A DNA stretch of 64,000 nucleotides, taken from Pseudomonas sp. ICMP22404 (GTDB taxonomy: Bacteria > Pseudomonadota > Gammaproteobacteria > Pseudomonadales > Pseudomonadaceae). Position 1 is the stretch's first letter, and the number at the start of each line of letters is the position of its first letter. A model generated the notes under the pieces. It saw nothing but the letters and a program-made list of their open reading frames with translations, searched no databases and was not told the DNA's origin. A program made the translations under genes and the position numbers. The stretch lies in NCBI RefSeq assembly GCF_006227205.1, contig NZ_VCNG01000008.1:186001-250000 (forward strand), written 5' to 3'. Positions 16,920 through 26,956 of the stretch are shown in pieces.

Positions 16920-18386
16920 ATGGCCGTCAGTAGCACACGTGCAAGCAGCAAGCCGTTGATCGAGAAGCGTTCGATCGACTACATCCCGGAAGCGGAGAGA
17001 CACGGTCGATTGTTGAGCCAGTTCACCCTCTGGATGGGGGCCAACCTGCAAATCACTGCCATTGTCACCGGTGCGTTGGCGGTGGTGCTGGGCGGTGATG
17101 TGTTCTGGTCGTTGATCGGTTTGCTGATCGGCCAACTGCTCGGCGGTGGCGTCATGGCGTTGCATGCCGCGCAAGGACCCAAGCTTGGCCTGCCGCAGAT
17201 GATTTCCAGCCGGGTGCAGTTCGGTGTATATGGCGCGGCCATCCCGATTGTCCTGGTGTGCCTGATGTACCTGGGTTTCACCGCCACGGGAACTGTGCTT
17301 TCCGGCCAGGCGCTGGGCCAGTTGTTTGGCGTCAGTGACAGTGTCGGGATCCTCATTTTCGCCAGTGTCATCGTGCTGGTCACGGTGCTCGGTTATCGGG
17401 TGATCCACTTCATTGGCCGTGTCGCCAGCATTATTGGTGTGATCGCTTTTGTTTACCTGTTCGCTCGCCTGATCAGCCAGACAGACGTTGGCGCACTCCT
17501 GCAAATCCGCCATTTCAGCTGGAGCAGCTTCCTGCTCGCGGTGTCGCTCGCGGCATCCTGGCAGATCGCCTTCGGCCCCTACGTGGCTGACTATTCGCGT
17601 TACCTGCCGAGCAAGACGTCCTCGGTGAAAACCTTTTTCGCCGCGGGCGCCGGTTCGGTCATCGGCGCCCAGGTGGCGATGATCCTCGGCGTATTCGCCG
17701 CCGCCTCGGCCAACGGACAGTTCGCGGGTCACGAAGTGGCCTACATCGTTGGCCTGGGAGGGACCGGCGCCACCGCTGCGCTGCTGTACTTCAGCATCGC
17801 GTTCGGCAAGGTCACCATTTCCACGCTGAACTCCTACGGCAGCTTCATGTGCATTGCGACCATCATCAGCGGTTTCCGTGGCCAGCTGAACGTAACGCGC
17901 TTGCAGCGGCTGGTGTTCGTGCTGGTGATCGTCGGCGCCGCGACCCTGATCGCGTTGCTCGGCCAGCACTCGTTCCTCGGTGCCTTCAAGTCTTTCATCC
18001 TGTTCTTGCTGGCGTTCTTTACGCCCTGGAGCGCGATCAACCTGGTGGACTACTACTGCATCACTCGCGAGCGCTATGACGTGCCGGCACTGGCCGACTC
18101 GAACGGTCGCTATGGTCGTTGGAATGCTCTCGGTATCAGCGTTTATGCGTTGGGTGTACTGGTTCAATTGCCGTTCATTTCCACCAAGTTCTACACCGGG
18201 CCGCTGGTGGCAGCGATGGGGGATGTGGATATCTCGTGGATCATCGGCCTGGTGGTGCCGGCGGCGTTGTATTACGTCGCGGCGAAGAAATGGCACAGCG
18301 CTGTACCCGATCAATTGATCCTGCCAGTCGAGCAGGACGCGGTTGACGCACAACCGAGCAGGGCGGGCCGCATCCAAGCGGTCTGA
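16920..18386 (+). CDS. hutT: NCS1-family permease, probable urocanate transporter
   Basis: 488 residues, about 12 transmembrane helices, nucleobase:cation symporter-1 (CodB-like) family; QFTLWMGANLQITAIVTGAL near residue 36 is the TM1 signature. The equivalent gene right after hutU in P. fluorescens SBW25 is the one I recall as HutTu, a urocanate transporter, and position supports that here. Cytosine or purine transport is the alternative from family membership alone. ATG with upstream RBS-poor context (GAGGTTGAACC). Confidence 0.85.
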   Translation: MAVSSTRASSKPLIEKRSIDYIPEAERHGRLLSQFTLWMGANLQITAIVTGALAVVLGGDVFWSLIGLLIGQLLGGGVMALHAAQGPKLGLPQMISSRVQFGVYGAAIPIVLVCLMYLGFTATGTVLSGQALGQLFGVSDSVGILIFASVIVLVTVLGYRVIHFIGRVASIIGVIAFVYLFARLISQTDVGALLQIRHFSWSSFLLAVSLAASWQIAFGPYVADYSRYLPSKTSSVKTFFAAGAGSVIGAQVAMILGVFAAASANGQFAGHEVAYIVGLGGTGATAALLYFSIAFGKVTISTLNSYGSFMCIATIISGFRGQLNVTRLQRLVFVLVIVGAATLIALLGQHSFLGAFKSFILFLLAFFTPWSAINLVDYYCITRERYDVPALADSNGRYGRWNALGISVYALGVLVQLPFISTKFYTGPLVAAMGDVDISWIIGLVVPAALYYVAAKKWHSAVPDQLILPVEQDAVDAQPSRAGRIQAV

Positions 18387-18455
18387 TAGGACGTTGACAG
18401 GGCTGGATGCCTCTTGACTGCCGTAAGCCAATTCACTGATTAGGAGCGTCACACA

Positions 18456-19424
18456 ATGAAATCGAACAAGACCCTGCTGACCACGTTGCTTTCCATGGGC
18501 CTGCTGGCCAGCGCCGGCGCCACCCAGGCGGCGGGTTGGTGCGAGTCGGGCAAACCGGTGAAATTCGCCGGCCTGAACTGGGAAAGCGCCATGCTGCTGA
18601 CCGACGTCCTGCAAGTGGTGTTGGAAAAAGGCTACGACTGCAAGACCGACAGCCTGCCGGGCAACTCCATCACCATGGAAAACGCCCTGAGCAGCAACGA
18701 CATCCAAGTGTTTGCCGAAGAATGGGTCGGCCGCAGCGAAGTCTGGAACAAGGCCGAGAAGGCCGGCAAAGTGGTCGGCGTCGGTGCGCCGGTGGTGGGT
18801 GCCATCGAAGGCTGGTACGTGCCGCGCTACGTGGTTGAAGGCGACGCCAAGCGCAAGCTGGAAGCCAAGGCCCCGGGCCTGAAGAACATCGCCGACCTGG
18901 GTCAGTACGCCGCCGTGTTCAAGGACCCGGAAGAACCGTCCAAGGGCCGTTTCTACAACTGCCCGGCCGGTTGGACCTGTGAGCTGGACAACAGCGAAAT
19001 GCTGAAAAGCTATGGCCTTGAAAATACCTACACCAACTTCCGTCCAGGTACCGGCCCGGCGTTGGATGCGGCCGTGTTGTCGAGCTACAAGCGCGGCGAG
19101 CCGATCCTGTTCTACTACTGGTCGCCAACCCCGTTGATGGGCCAGGTGGACCTGGTAAAACTGGAAGAAAAACCGGGTGTGGATAAAAGCGTGAGCATCA
19201 AGGTCGGCCTGTCCAAGACCTTCCACGATGAGGCCCCGGAACTGGTGGCTGTGCTGGAAAAGGTCAACCTGCCCATCGATATCCTGAACCAGAACCTCGG
19301 ACGCATGGCCAAAGAGCGGATCGAGTCGCCGAAACTGGCGAAGATCTTCCTGAAGGAACATCCTGAAGTCTGGCACGCCTGGGTGAGCGCAGACGCTGCC
19401 AAGAAAATCGACGCGGCTCTGTAG
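18456..19424 (+). CDS. hutX: ABC transporter substrate-binding protein, histidine type
   Basis: 322 residues; signal peptide ~1-26 (cleavage near TQAAG). Glycine-betaine/ProX-type binding protein fold (OpuAC), with NWESAMLLTDVLQVVLEKGY early and YYWSPTPLMGQ later as ligand-box regions. With hutW and hutV it forms an importer. Position inside hut points to histidine uptake; the betaine-family fold is normal for HutX. RBS TAGGAG 10 nt before ATG. Confidence 0.92.
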   Translation: MKSNKTLLTTLLSMGLLASAGATQAAGWCESGKPVKFAGLNWESAMLLTDVLQVVLEKGYDCKTDSLPGNSITMENALSSNDIQVFAEEWVGRSEVWNKAEKAGKVVGVGAPVVGAIEGWYVPRYVVEGDAKRKLEAKAPGLKNIADLGQYAAVFKDPEEPSKGRFYNCPAGWTCELDNSEMLKSYGLENTYTNFRPGTGPALDAAVLSSYKRGEPILFYYWSPTPLMGQVDLVKLEEKPGVDKSVSIKVGLSKTFHDEAPELVAVLEKVNLPIDILNQNLGRMAKERIESPKLAKIFLKEHPEVWHAWVSADAAKKIDAAL

Positions 19425-19495
19425 GTCGAATACCTCCCGGCCACCCCTTGGGCTGGCCGGGACATTCACCGCATCCCCCTGATCGAGAGTCTCTT

Positions 19496-20343
19496 ATGTT
19501 TCCCGAAAGCTTTACCTTTTCCATCGCCGACTGGGTCAACGGCTGGGTCGACGCCCTGGTGACGAATTATGGCGATGTGTTCCGGCACATCTCCGATACC
19601 CTGCTGTGGGCCATCGTCAATCTCGAAGGCCTGCTGCGCATGGCGCCCTGGTGGTTGATGCTGGCCATCGTCGGTGGCATTGCCTGGCACGCCACCCGCA
19701 AGGTCGTGGCCACGGCGGTGATCGTCGGCCTGCTGTTTCTGGTGGGCGCGGTGGGCCTGTGGGACAAACTGATGCAGACCCTCGCGCTGATGCTGGTGGC
19801 GACGTTGATTTCGGTATTGATCGGCATCCCGCTGGGCATTCTTTCGGCACGCAGCAATCGCCTGCGTTCGGTGCTGATGCCGTTGCTGGACATCATGCAG
19901 ACCATGCCGAGCTTCGTTTACCTGATTCCTGTGTTGATGCTGTTCGGCCTGGGCAAGGTCCCGGCGATCTTCGCCACCGTGATCTATGCCGCGCCGCCCC
20001 TGATTCGTCTCACCGACCTGGGCATCCGCCAGGTAGACGGCGAAGTGATGGAGGCCATCAACGCTTTCGGTGCCAACCGCTGGCAACAACTGTTCGGCGT
20101 GCAACTGCCCCTGGCCCTGCCGAGCATCATGGCCGGGATCAACCAGACCACCATGATGGCCCTGTCGATGGTGGTCATCGCCTCGATGATCGGCGCCCGT
20201 GGCCTGGGTGAGGACGTGCTGGTGGGCATCCAGACCCTCAACGTCGGACGCGGCCTGGAAGCCGGGCTGGCGATTGTGATTCTCGCCGTGGTCATCGACC
20301 GCATTACCCAGGCCTATGGTCGTCCTCGGCATGAGGTGAGCAA

Positions 20344-20347
<4 letters not shown>
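19496..20347 (+). CDS. hutW: ABC transporter permease, histidine type
   Basis: 283 residues from ATG 19496 (MFPESFTFS); an upstream in-frame ATG at 19448 gives a Pro/His-rich extension and is rejected. ProW-like permease with an EAA-type loop (EVMEAINAFGANRWQQLFGVQLPLALPS, given in parts) near residue 185, which docks HutV. About six to seven membrane helices. Overlaps hutV by 4 nt. Confidence 0.93.
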
Positions 20348-21174
<827 letters not shown>

Positions 21175-21195
21175 GGCGGGCCGGTCACAAAGTCT

Positions 21196-21280
21196 GTGGG
21201 AGCAAAGCTTGCTCGCGATACAGGCACCTCGGTTCCAGAGAGAGCGCATTGGATTCATCGCGGGCAAGCCTTGCTCCCAC
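21196..21280. repeat. REP doublet between hutV and hutH1
   Basis: GTGGGAGCAAAGCTTGCTCGCGAT and inverted CATCGCGGGCAAGCCTTGCTCCCAC, inside the operon. The cores carry an extra A/T compared with the commoner form. Confidence 0.87.
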
Positions 21281-21338
21281 GGATAATCCCGCTGCGACTC
21301 AAGGGTGTTGGCAACTTAATATGTGTATGAGGCTTTAG

Positions 21339-22862
21339 ATGTCCCAGGCTGAAAAAATCATCATCGCCGACGCCCCCCTGCGTTGGCAGGACGTGGTCGC
21401 CGTCGCTCGCTTCGGTGCCGAGCTTGAGCTGTCGGCCCAGGCCTGGGCGCGGATCGACAATGCCCAGGCCATCGTGCAGCGCATCGTCGAAAGCGGCGAG
21501 CGCGCCTATGGCGTCAACACCGGCCTGGGGGCCTTGTGCAATGTGTCGCTCAAGGATGAACAGCTCAGCCAACTGTCGCGCAACACCCTGCTCAGCCATG
21601 CCTGTGGCGTGGGCGCGCCGCTGGCGGACGAACAGACCCGGGCGATTCTCTGCGCTGCCATCCTCAACTACAGCCAGGGCAAGTCCGGCATTCATCGTCG
21701 GGTGGTCGAAGCCTTGCTGGCGCTGCTCAATCGTGGCATCACCCCACAAGTGCCGTCCCAGGGATCGGTGGGTTACCTGACCCACATGGCTCACATCAGC
21801 ATTGCGCTGCTGGGCGTCGGCCAGGTCAGCTATCGCGGCCAGATCGTCGCGGCGCAACAGGCCCTGGCCGCAGAAGGCTTGCAACCGGTTCAACTGGGGG
21901 CAAAGGACGGCCTGTGCCTGGTCAACGGTACGCCGTGCATGACCGGCCTCAGTTGCCTGGCCCTGGCCGATGCGACGCGGCTGGTGCAATGGGCCGATGT
22001 GATCGGCGCCATGAGTTTTGAGGCGCAGCGTGGACAGATTGCCGCGTTCGACGCCGAGATCATCGCCCTCAAGCCGCACCCCGGCATGCAGCAGGTCGGT
22101 ACCAATCTGCGGGCCTTGCTCGATGGCAGCGAAGTCATCGCCGCGAGCCTGGGCATTCGCACCCAGGATGCCTTGAGCATCCGCTCGATTCCCCAGGTGC
22201 ACGGCGCTGTTCGCGATCAACTGGCCCATGCGCGGCAGCAAATCGAAACCGAACTCAACGCTGCCACCGATAACCCGCTGTTGCTGGGCACGCCGGATAA
22301 CTTCCGGGTCATGTCCCAGGCCAACCCCCACGGTCAGTCGGTGGCCCTGGCGGCGGATCTGCTGGCGATTGCCATGGCGGAAATCGGCTCCATCGCCGAG
22401 CGCCGTCTCGACCGGTTGATCAACCCGCATGTCAGCGGACTGCCGGCCTTTCTGGTGGCCAATCCCGGCGTGAACTCGGGGATGATGATCGTGCAGTATG
22501 TCGCCGCCTCCTTGTGCGCGGAGAATCGCCAGTTGGCGCAACCGGCGGTGCTCGATAATTACGTGACCTCGGGCTTGCAGGAAGATCACTTGAGCCTGGG
22601 CACCAACGCGGCCCTGAAGCTGCACAGGGCGTTGGAAAACTGTACGCAGATTCTCGCCATCGAATACCTGCTGGCGGCCCAGGCCTTTGAATTCCTCAAG
22701 GCACAGCGCTTCGGCGCCGGCACCGGTATCGCCTGGCAATTGCTGCGTGAGCGCGTTGCTGCCTATGACCAGGACCGCTGGCTGGCGCCGGACATTGCCA
22801 GCGCCGCCGGGCTGCTTAAAGACCCGAACCTGCTGCACAGCGTGTTACCGAATTTGAATTGA
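21339..22862 (+). CDS. hutH1: histidase-family protein lacking the MIO motif (HutH1)
   Basis: 507 residues, full-length aromatic-amino-acid-lyase fold, about 40% alike to HutH2 by eye. It keeps Tyr57, His87, Asn196, Gln276, Arg282 and the QEDH Glu, which match P. putida HAL Y53, H83, N195, Q277, R283, E414. But the self-processing Ala-Ser-Gly is absent: GSVGASGDLAPLAHM of HutH2 corresponds to GSVGYLTHM here, and the catalytic Tyr280 position is Leu279. Without MIO, ammonia elimination is not expected. The frame is clean and the RBS good, so this is a pseudoenzyme or an enzyme of other chemistry. Co-transcribed with hutH2. Confidence 0.88.
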   Translation: MSQAEKIIIADAPLRWQDVVAVARFGAELELSAQAWARIDNAQAIVQRIVESGERAYGVNTGLGALCNVSLKDEQLSQLSRNTLLSHACGVGAPLADEQTRAILCAAILNYSQGKSGIHRRVVEALLALLNRGITPQVPSQGSVGYLTHMAHISIALLGVGQVSYRGQIVAAQQALAAEGLQPVQLGAKDGLCLVNGTPCMTGLSCLALADATRLVQWADVIGAMSFEAQRGQIAAFDAEIIALKPHPGMQQVGTNLRALLDGSEVIAASLGIRTQDALSIRSIPQVHGAVRDQLAHARQQIETELNAATDNPLLLGTPDNFRVMSQANPHGQSVALAADLLAIAMAEIGSIAERRLDRLINPHVSGLPAFLVANPGVNSGMMIVQYVAASLCAENRQLAQPAVLDNYVTSGLQEDHLSLGTNAALKLHRALENCTQILAIEYLLAAQAFEFLKAQRFGAGTGIAWQLLRERVAAYDQDRWLAPDIASAAGLLKDPNLLHSVLPNLN

Positions 22863-22993
22863 TCGAAAAAAAGCGCCAGCGTGCCAAAGCACCCCTTGCC
22901 CAAAAAGCATCGCTCAAAAGGCGAGGGTGACGGATAACGGAACATTCCGGAGCGACTGGCGAGTTAAAAAAAAACTCTCAAAAGGAGCAATAA

Positions 22994-24532
22994 ATGACTG
23001 CCTTAAACCTGATTCCCGGTCAATTGAGCCTGGCTCAATTGCGTGACATCTATCAGCAACCGGTGACCCTGAGCCTCGATGCCAGCGCTTCGGCACAAAT
23101 CGAAGCCAGCGTGGCGTGCGTGGAGCAGATCCTCGCCGAGAACCGTACCGCCTACGGCATCAACACCGGTTTCGGTCTGCTGGCCTCGACCCGTATCGCC
23201 AGCGAAGACCTGGAAAACCTGCAGCGCTCCCTGGTGCTGTCCCATGCCGCTGGCGTGGGCGAGCCGATCAGCGATGCGCTGGTGCGCTTGATCATGGTGC
23301 TCAAGGTCAACAGCCTGAGTCGGGGTTTTTCCGGTATTCGCCGACAAGTGATCGATGCGCTGATCGCGCTGGTCAATGCCGAGGTCTATCCGCACATCCC
23401 GCTCAAGGGCTCGGTCGGTGCTTCCGGCGACCTGGCACCGTTGGCCCACATGTCCCTGGTGTTGCTGGGTGAAGGCAAGGCGCGCTACAAAGGTGAATGG
23501 CTGCCGGCCGTCGACGCGCTGAAAATCGCCGGTCTCGCACCGCTGACCCTGGCCGCCAAAGAAGGCCTGGCGCTGCTCAACGGCACCCAGGTGTCCACCG
23601 CATTTGCCCTGCGTGGCCTGTTCGAGGGTGAAGACCTGTTTGCCGGTGCCCTGGCCCTGGGCAGCCTCACGGTGGAAGCCGTGCTTGGCTCCCGCTCGCC
23701 ATTCGACCCGCGTATCCACGCCGCCCGTGGCCAGAAGGGCCAGATCGATGCCGCCGCCGCGTACCGCGATCTGCTGGGCGAGCGCAGCGAAGTGTCCGCT
23801 TCGCACCAGAACTGCGACAAGGTCCAGGATCCGTACTCCCTGCGTTGCCAGCCGCAAGTGATGGGCGCCTGCCTGACCCAGTTCCGCCAGGCGGCCGAAG
23901 TGCTGGTGATCGAGGCCAACGCCGTCTCGGATAACCCGTTGGTGTTCGCCGCCGAAGGCGATGTGATTTCCGGCGGCAACTTCCACGCCGAACCCGTGGC
24001 GATGGCCGCTGACAACATGGCCCTGGCGATTGCCGAAATCGGCTCCCTGAGCGAGCGTCGCATTTCCCTGATGATGGACAAGCACATGTCGCAGTTGCCA
24101 CCGTTCCTGGTGGGTAATGGCGGGGTCAATTCCGGCTTCATGATCGCCCAGGTCACCGCGGCTGCTCTGGCGAGTGAGAACAAGGCGTTGTCCCATCCTC
24201 ACTCGGTGGACAGCCTGCCGACCTCCGCCAACCAGGAAGACCACGTGTCCATGGCCCCGGCCGCCGGCAAGCGCCTGTGGGAAATGGCCGAGAACACCCG
24301 TGGCATCCTGGCGGTGGAATGGCTGGCGGCTTGCCAGGGCCTGGACCTGCGAGGTGGCTTGAAGACCTCCGCCAAACTGGAGCAGGCCCGCAGCATTCTG
24401 CGTGCCGAAGTGCCGTTTTATGAGAAGGACCGGTTCTTTGCGCCAGACATCAATGCCGCCAGTGAGCTGTTGGCGAGCCGTTGCCTGAACGAGCTGGTCA
24501 TGGCGAACCTGTTGCCGAGTTTCCAAGGCTGA
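22994..24532 (+). CDS. hutH: histidine ammonia-lyase (HutH2)
   Basis: Deaminates histidine to urocanate, the first pathway step. 512 residues. All catalytic positions are present with offset +1 to P. putida HAL: Tyr54, His84, MIO-forming Ala143-Ser144-Gly145, Asn196, Gln278, Tyr281, Arg284 and the Glu of NQEDHVSM. RBS AAAGGAG 8 nt before ATG. In SBW25 the hutH2 copy is the functional histidase. Unlike the SBW25 order I recall, no amino-acid permease lies between hutH1 and this gene. Confidence 0.97.
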   Translation: MTALNLIPGQLSLAQLRDIYQQPVTLSLDASASAQIEASVACVEQILAENRTAYGINTGFGLLASTRIASEDLENLQRSLVLSHAAGVGEPISDALVRLIMVLKVNSLSRGFSGIRRQVIDALIALVNAEVYPHIPLKGSVGASGDLAPLAHMSLVLLGEGKARYKGEWLPAVDALKIAGLAPLTLAAKEGLALLNGTQVSTAFALRGLFEGEDLFAGALALGSLTVEAVLGSRSPFDPRIHAARGQKGQIDAAAAYRDLLGERSEVSASHQNCDKVQDPYSLRCQPQVMGACLTQFRQAAEVLVIEANAVSDNPLVFAAEGDVISGGNFHAEPVAMAADNMALAIAEIGSLSERRISLMMDKHMSQLPPFLVGNGGVNSGFMIAQVTAAALASENKALSHPHSVDSLPTSANQEDHVSMAPAAGKRLWEMAENTRGILAVEWLAACQGLDLRGGLKTSAKLEQARSILRAEVPFYEKDRFFAPDINAASELLASRCLNELVMANLLPSFQG

Positions 24533-24537
24533 CTCGA

Positions 24538-24646
24538 TCGTTCCCACGCTCTGCGTGGGAATGCTTCATGGGACGCTCTGCGTCCCGCTCGACAAGGGAC
24601 GCGGAGCGTCCCGGACTGCATTCCCACGCAAAGCGTGGGAACGATC
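24538..24646. repeat. nested inverted repeat (CGTTCCCACGC class) inside the hut operon
   Basis: Outer arms CGTTCCCACGCTCTGCGTGG and its inverted copy CCACGCAAAGCGTGGGAACG, each itself a small hairpin; inner arms GGGACGCTCTGCGTCCC and GGGACGCGGAGCGTCCC. Four hairpins that can nest into one long stem. The same family recurs at 56776-56873. Confidence 0.9.
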
Positions 24647-24662
24647 CTGACGGAGGACGTCA

Positions 24663-25865
24663 ATGAAAACCCTCTGGCAAAACTGCCACGCCGCCACCAT
24701 GGCCCAGGGCGTCTACTCGATCATCGAAGATGCCGCCATCGTCACCCACGGTGAACACATCCACTGGATCGGCCCGCGCGCGGAACTGCCGGCTGGTGAC
24801 TATCCGGCGGTCAACGACCTCAAGGGCGCGTGGGTCACCCCGGGCCTGATCGACTGCCACACCCACACGGTGTTCGGCGGTAACCGTAGCGGTGAATTCG
24901 AACAACGCCTGCAGGGCGTCAGCTATGCCGATATCGCAGCGGCCGGTGGCGGCATCGCCAGCACGGTGCGCGCCACCCGAGCTGCCAGTGAGGACGAACT
25001 GTTCGCCAGCTCCGCCAAGCGTCTGAAAAGCCTGATGCGTGACGGCGTCACCACGGTGGAAATCAAGTCCGGTTATGGCCTGGACCTGGCCAACGAACGC
25101 AAGATGTTGCGGGTCGCCCGCCGTCTCGCTGCCGAACTGCCGGTCAGTGTGCGTAGCACCTGCCTGGCTGCCCACGCGTTGCCGCCGGAATACGCCGACC
25201 GCGCCGACGACTACATCGAACACATCTGTGCCGAAATGCTCCCGGCCCTGGCGGCCGAAGGGCTGGTGGACGCGGTGGATGCCTTCTGCGAGTACCTGGC
25301 GTTTTCCCCGGCGCAGGTCGAGCGGGTGTTCGTCACCGCGCAACAACTGGGCTTGCCGGTGAAGCTGCACGCCGAGCAATTGTCATCGTTGCACGGTTCG
25401 AGCCTGGCGGCCCGTTACCAGGCGTTGTCGGCGGATCACCTGGAGTTCATGACCGAGGACGATGCCATCGCCATGGCTGAGTCCGGCACCGTGGCCGTGC
25501 TGCTGCCGGGTGCGTTTTACTTTCTTCGGGAAACCCAACTGCCGCCGATGGACGCCCTGCGCAAGCACGGCGTGAAGATCGCCGTGGCCAGCGACCTCAA
25601 CCCCGGCACCTCGCCGGCGCTGTCGGTGCGCCTGATGTTGAACATGGCATGCACCTGCTTCCGGATGACTCCGGAAGAAGCCTTGGCTGGTGCAACGATC
25701 CATGCCGCCCAGGCCTTGGGCATGGCCCGTACCCATGGTTCGCTGGAGGTCGGCAAGGTGGCGGATTTTGTCGCCTGGCACATCGACCGTCCGGCCGACC
25801 TTTCGTACTGGCTGGGTGGTGAACTGGAAAAACGCGTCGTGCGCCACGGCGTTGAAATCGCTTGA
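24663..25865 (+). CDS. hutI: imidazolonepropionase
   Basis: Hydrolyses imidazolone-5-propionate to formiminoglutamate. 400 residues, amidohydrolase: metal HTH in DCHTHTVFGGNRSGEFE (~residue 66), Lys/His-Glu in KLHAEQLSSLHG (~residue 237), metal Asp in IAVASDLNPGT (~residue 310). RBS GGAGG before ATG. Followed by hutG after 11 nt. Confidence 0.97.
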   Translation: MKTLWQNCHAATMAQGVYSIIEDAAIVTHGEHIHWIGPRAELPAGDYPAVNDLKGAWVTPGLIDCHTHTVFGGNRSGEFEQRLQGVSYADIAAAGGGIASTVRATRAASEDELFASSAKRLKSLMRDGVTTVEIKSGYGLDLANERKMLRVARRLAAELPVSVRSTCLAAHALPPEYADRADDYIEHICAEMLPALAAEGLVDAVDAFCEYLAFSPAQVERVFVTAQQLGLPVKLHAEQLSSLHGSSLAARYQALSADHLEFMTEDDAIAMAESGTVAVLLPGAFYFLRETQLPPMDALRKHGVKIAVASDLNPGTSPALSVRLMLNMACTCFRMTPEEALAGATIHAAQALGMARTHGSLEVGKVADFVAWHIDRPADLSYWLGGELEKRVVRHGVEIA

Positions 25866-25876
25866 GGAGAATGCTT

Positions 25877-26680
25877 GTGGAGAAGGTCTTGAATTTCACC
25901 CAGGGACGCGTGCCGTTGTTGATCAGCATGCCTCACGCGGGCCTGCGCCTGACCCCGGCAGTGAAGACCGGGTTGATCGATGAAGCCCAGAGCCTGCCGG
26001 ACACCGACTGGCACATTCCCAAGCTCTACGATTTTGCCGCTGAGCTGGGCGCCAGTACCCTGTCCGCCGAATACTCACGGTTCGTCGTCGACCTGAACCG
26101 ACCCTCCGACGACACACCGATGTACGTCGGCGCCACCACTGGCCTGTACCCGGCGACGCTGTTCGATGGCGTGCCGCTGTTTCGCGAAGGGCTGGTACCC
26201 TCGGCGGAGGAACGGGCCATGTACCTGCAGCAGATCTGGATGCCGTATCACCAGGCCCTGCAACAGGAGCTGGCGCGGCTCAAGGCCGAGTTCGGCTACG
26301 CCTTGCTGTTCGACGCCCATTCGATCCGTTCGGTGATCCCGCACCTGTTCGACGGCAAGCTGCCGGACTTCAACCTCGGCACCTTCAACGGCGCCAGCTG
26401 CGACCCGGTGCTGGCGAGCCAGCTCGAAGCCATCTGTGCCCGTCACGACGCATTCACCCATGTGCTCAACGGGCGTTTCAAGGGCGGACACATCACCCGG
26501 CACTACGGCAACCCGGCCGAAAATATCCATGCGGTGCAACTGGAGCTGTGCCAGAGCACCTACATGGAAGAGTTCGAGCCGTTCAACTATCGGGAAGACC
26601 GGGCCGCCCCGACCCGGGTTGTCCTCCGGGAGCTGCTTGAGGGCCTGCTGGCCTGGGGGCAGCAAACCTACAAGAAGTAA
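25877..26680 (+). CDS. hutG: N-formylglutamate deformylase
   Basis: Releases formate from N-formyl-glutamate, the last step. 267 residues. Start chosen at GTG 25877 (VEKVLNFTQG), because GAGGAG sits 8 nt upstream; the ATG at 25871 would be only 1-2 nt from that Shine-Dalgarno sequence. Family motifs: LISMPHAGLRLTP, RFVVDLNRPSDD, LLFDAHSIRSVIP and HYGNPAENIHAVQLEL. End of the hut operon; a degenerate palindrome follows. Confidence 0.94.
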   Translation: MEKVLNFTQGRVPLLISMPHAGLRLTPAVKTGLIDEAQSLPDTDWHIPKLYDFAAELGASTLSAEYSRFVVDLNRPSDDTPMYVGATTGLYPATLFDGVPLFREGLVPSAEERAMYLQQIWMPYHQALQQELARLKAEFGYALLFDAHSIRSVIPHLFDGKLPDFNLGTFNGASCDPVLASQLEAICARHDAFTHVLNGRFKGGHITRHYGNPAENIHAVQLELCQSTYMEEFEPFNYREDRAAPTRVVLRELLEGLLAWGQQTYKK

Positions 26681-26698
26681 GGATCGCGCAGTACCCCT

Positions 26699-26808
26699 GT
26701 GGCGAGAGAGCTTGTTCCCGCTGTGTCGGTCCGACGCAGCGGGCGAGGCCGCCCCGGCAATCTTGTGAGCACCGAGCACTCAAGCGGGAGCAAACTCTCT
26801 CTCGTCAC
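26699..26808. repeat. degenerate palindromic element after hutG
   Basis: GTGGCGAGAGAGCTTGTTCCCGC at the left, GCGGGAGCAAACTCTCTCTCG at the right, with mismatches; a relative of the GTGGCGAGGG class. May serve as the end of the hut transcript. Confidence 0.7.
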
Positions 26809-26956
26809 AACAGCCCTCATTCCTCTCTGCCTGTCGCCACCGTGCAAAACCGGGTCGCCTCAGGTCACCTTTACCGCCTCGGCGCTGCGTACTGTTTCGG
26901 CACGGTGCACAAAGACACCGGTCCACAATAATCCGCTGCCGCACGAGACCCTCCCG

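Noticed and set aside
16689..19469. 926-codon minus-strand frame across hutU end, hutTu and hutX
   Set aside because: Spans a REP element and several real genes; composition is that of a strand shadow.
21760..21800. Frameshift or deletion error in hutH1 explaining the missing MIO motif
   Set aside because: The frame stays open on both sides, conserved residues flank the gap in the correct frame, and a second catalytic residue is also changed, so a sequencing error is unlikely.
26699..26956. 86-residue N-terminal extension of the orphan binding protein
   Set aside because: Reads through a palindromic repeat; ATG 26957 begins a normal signal peptide.
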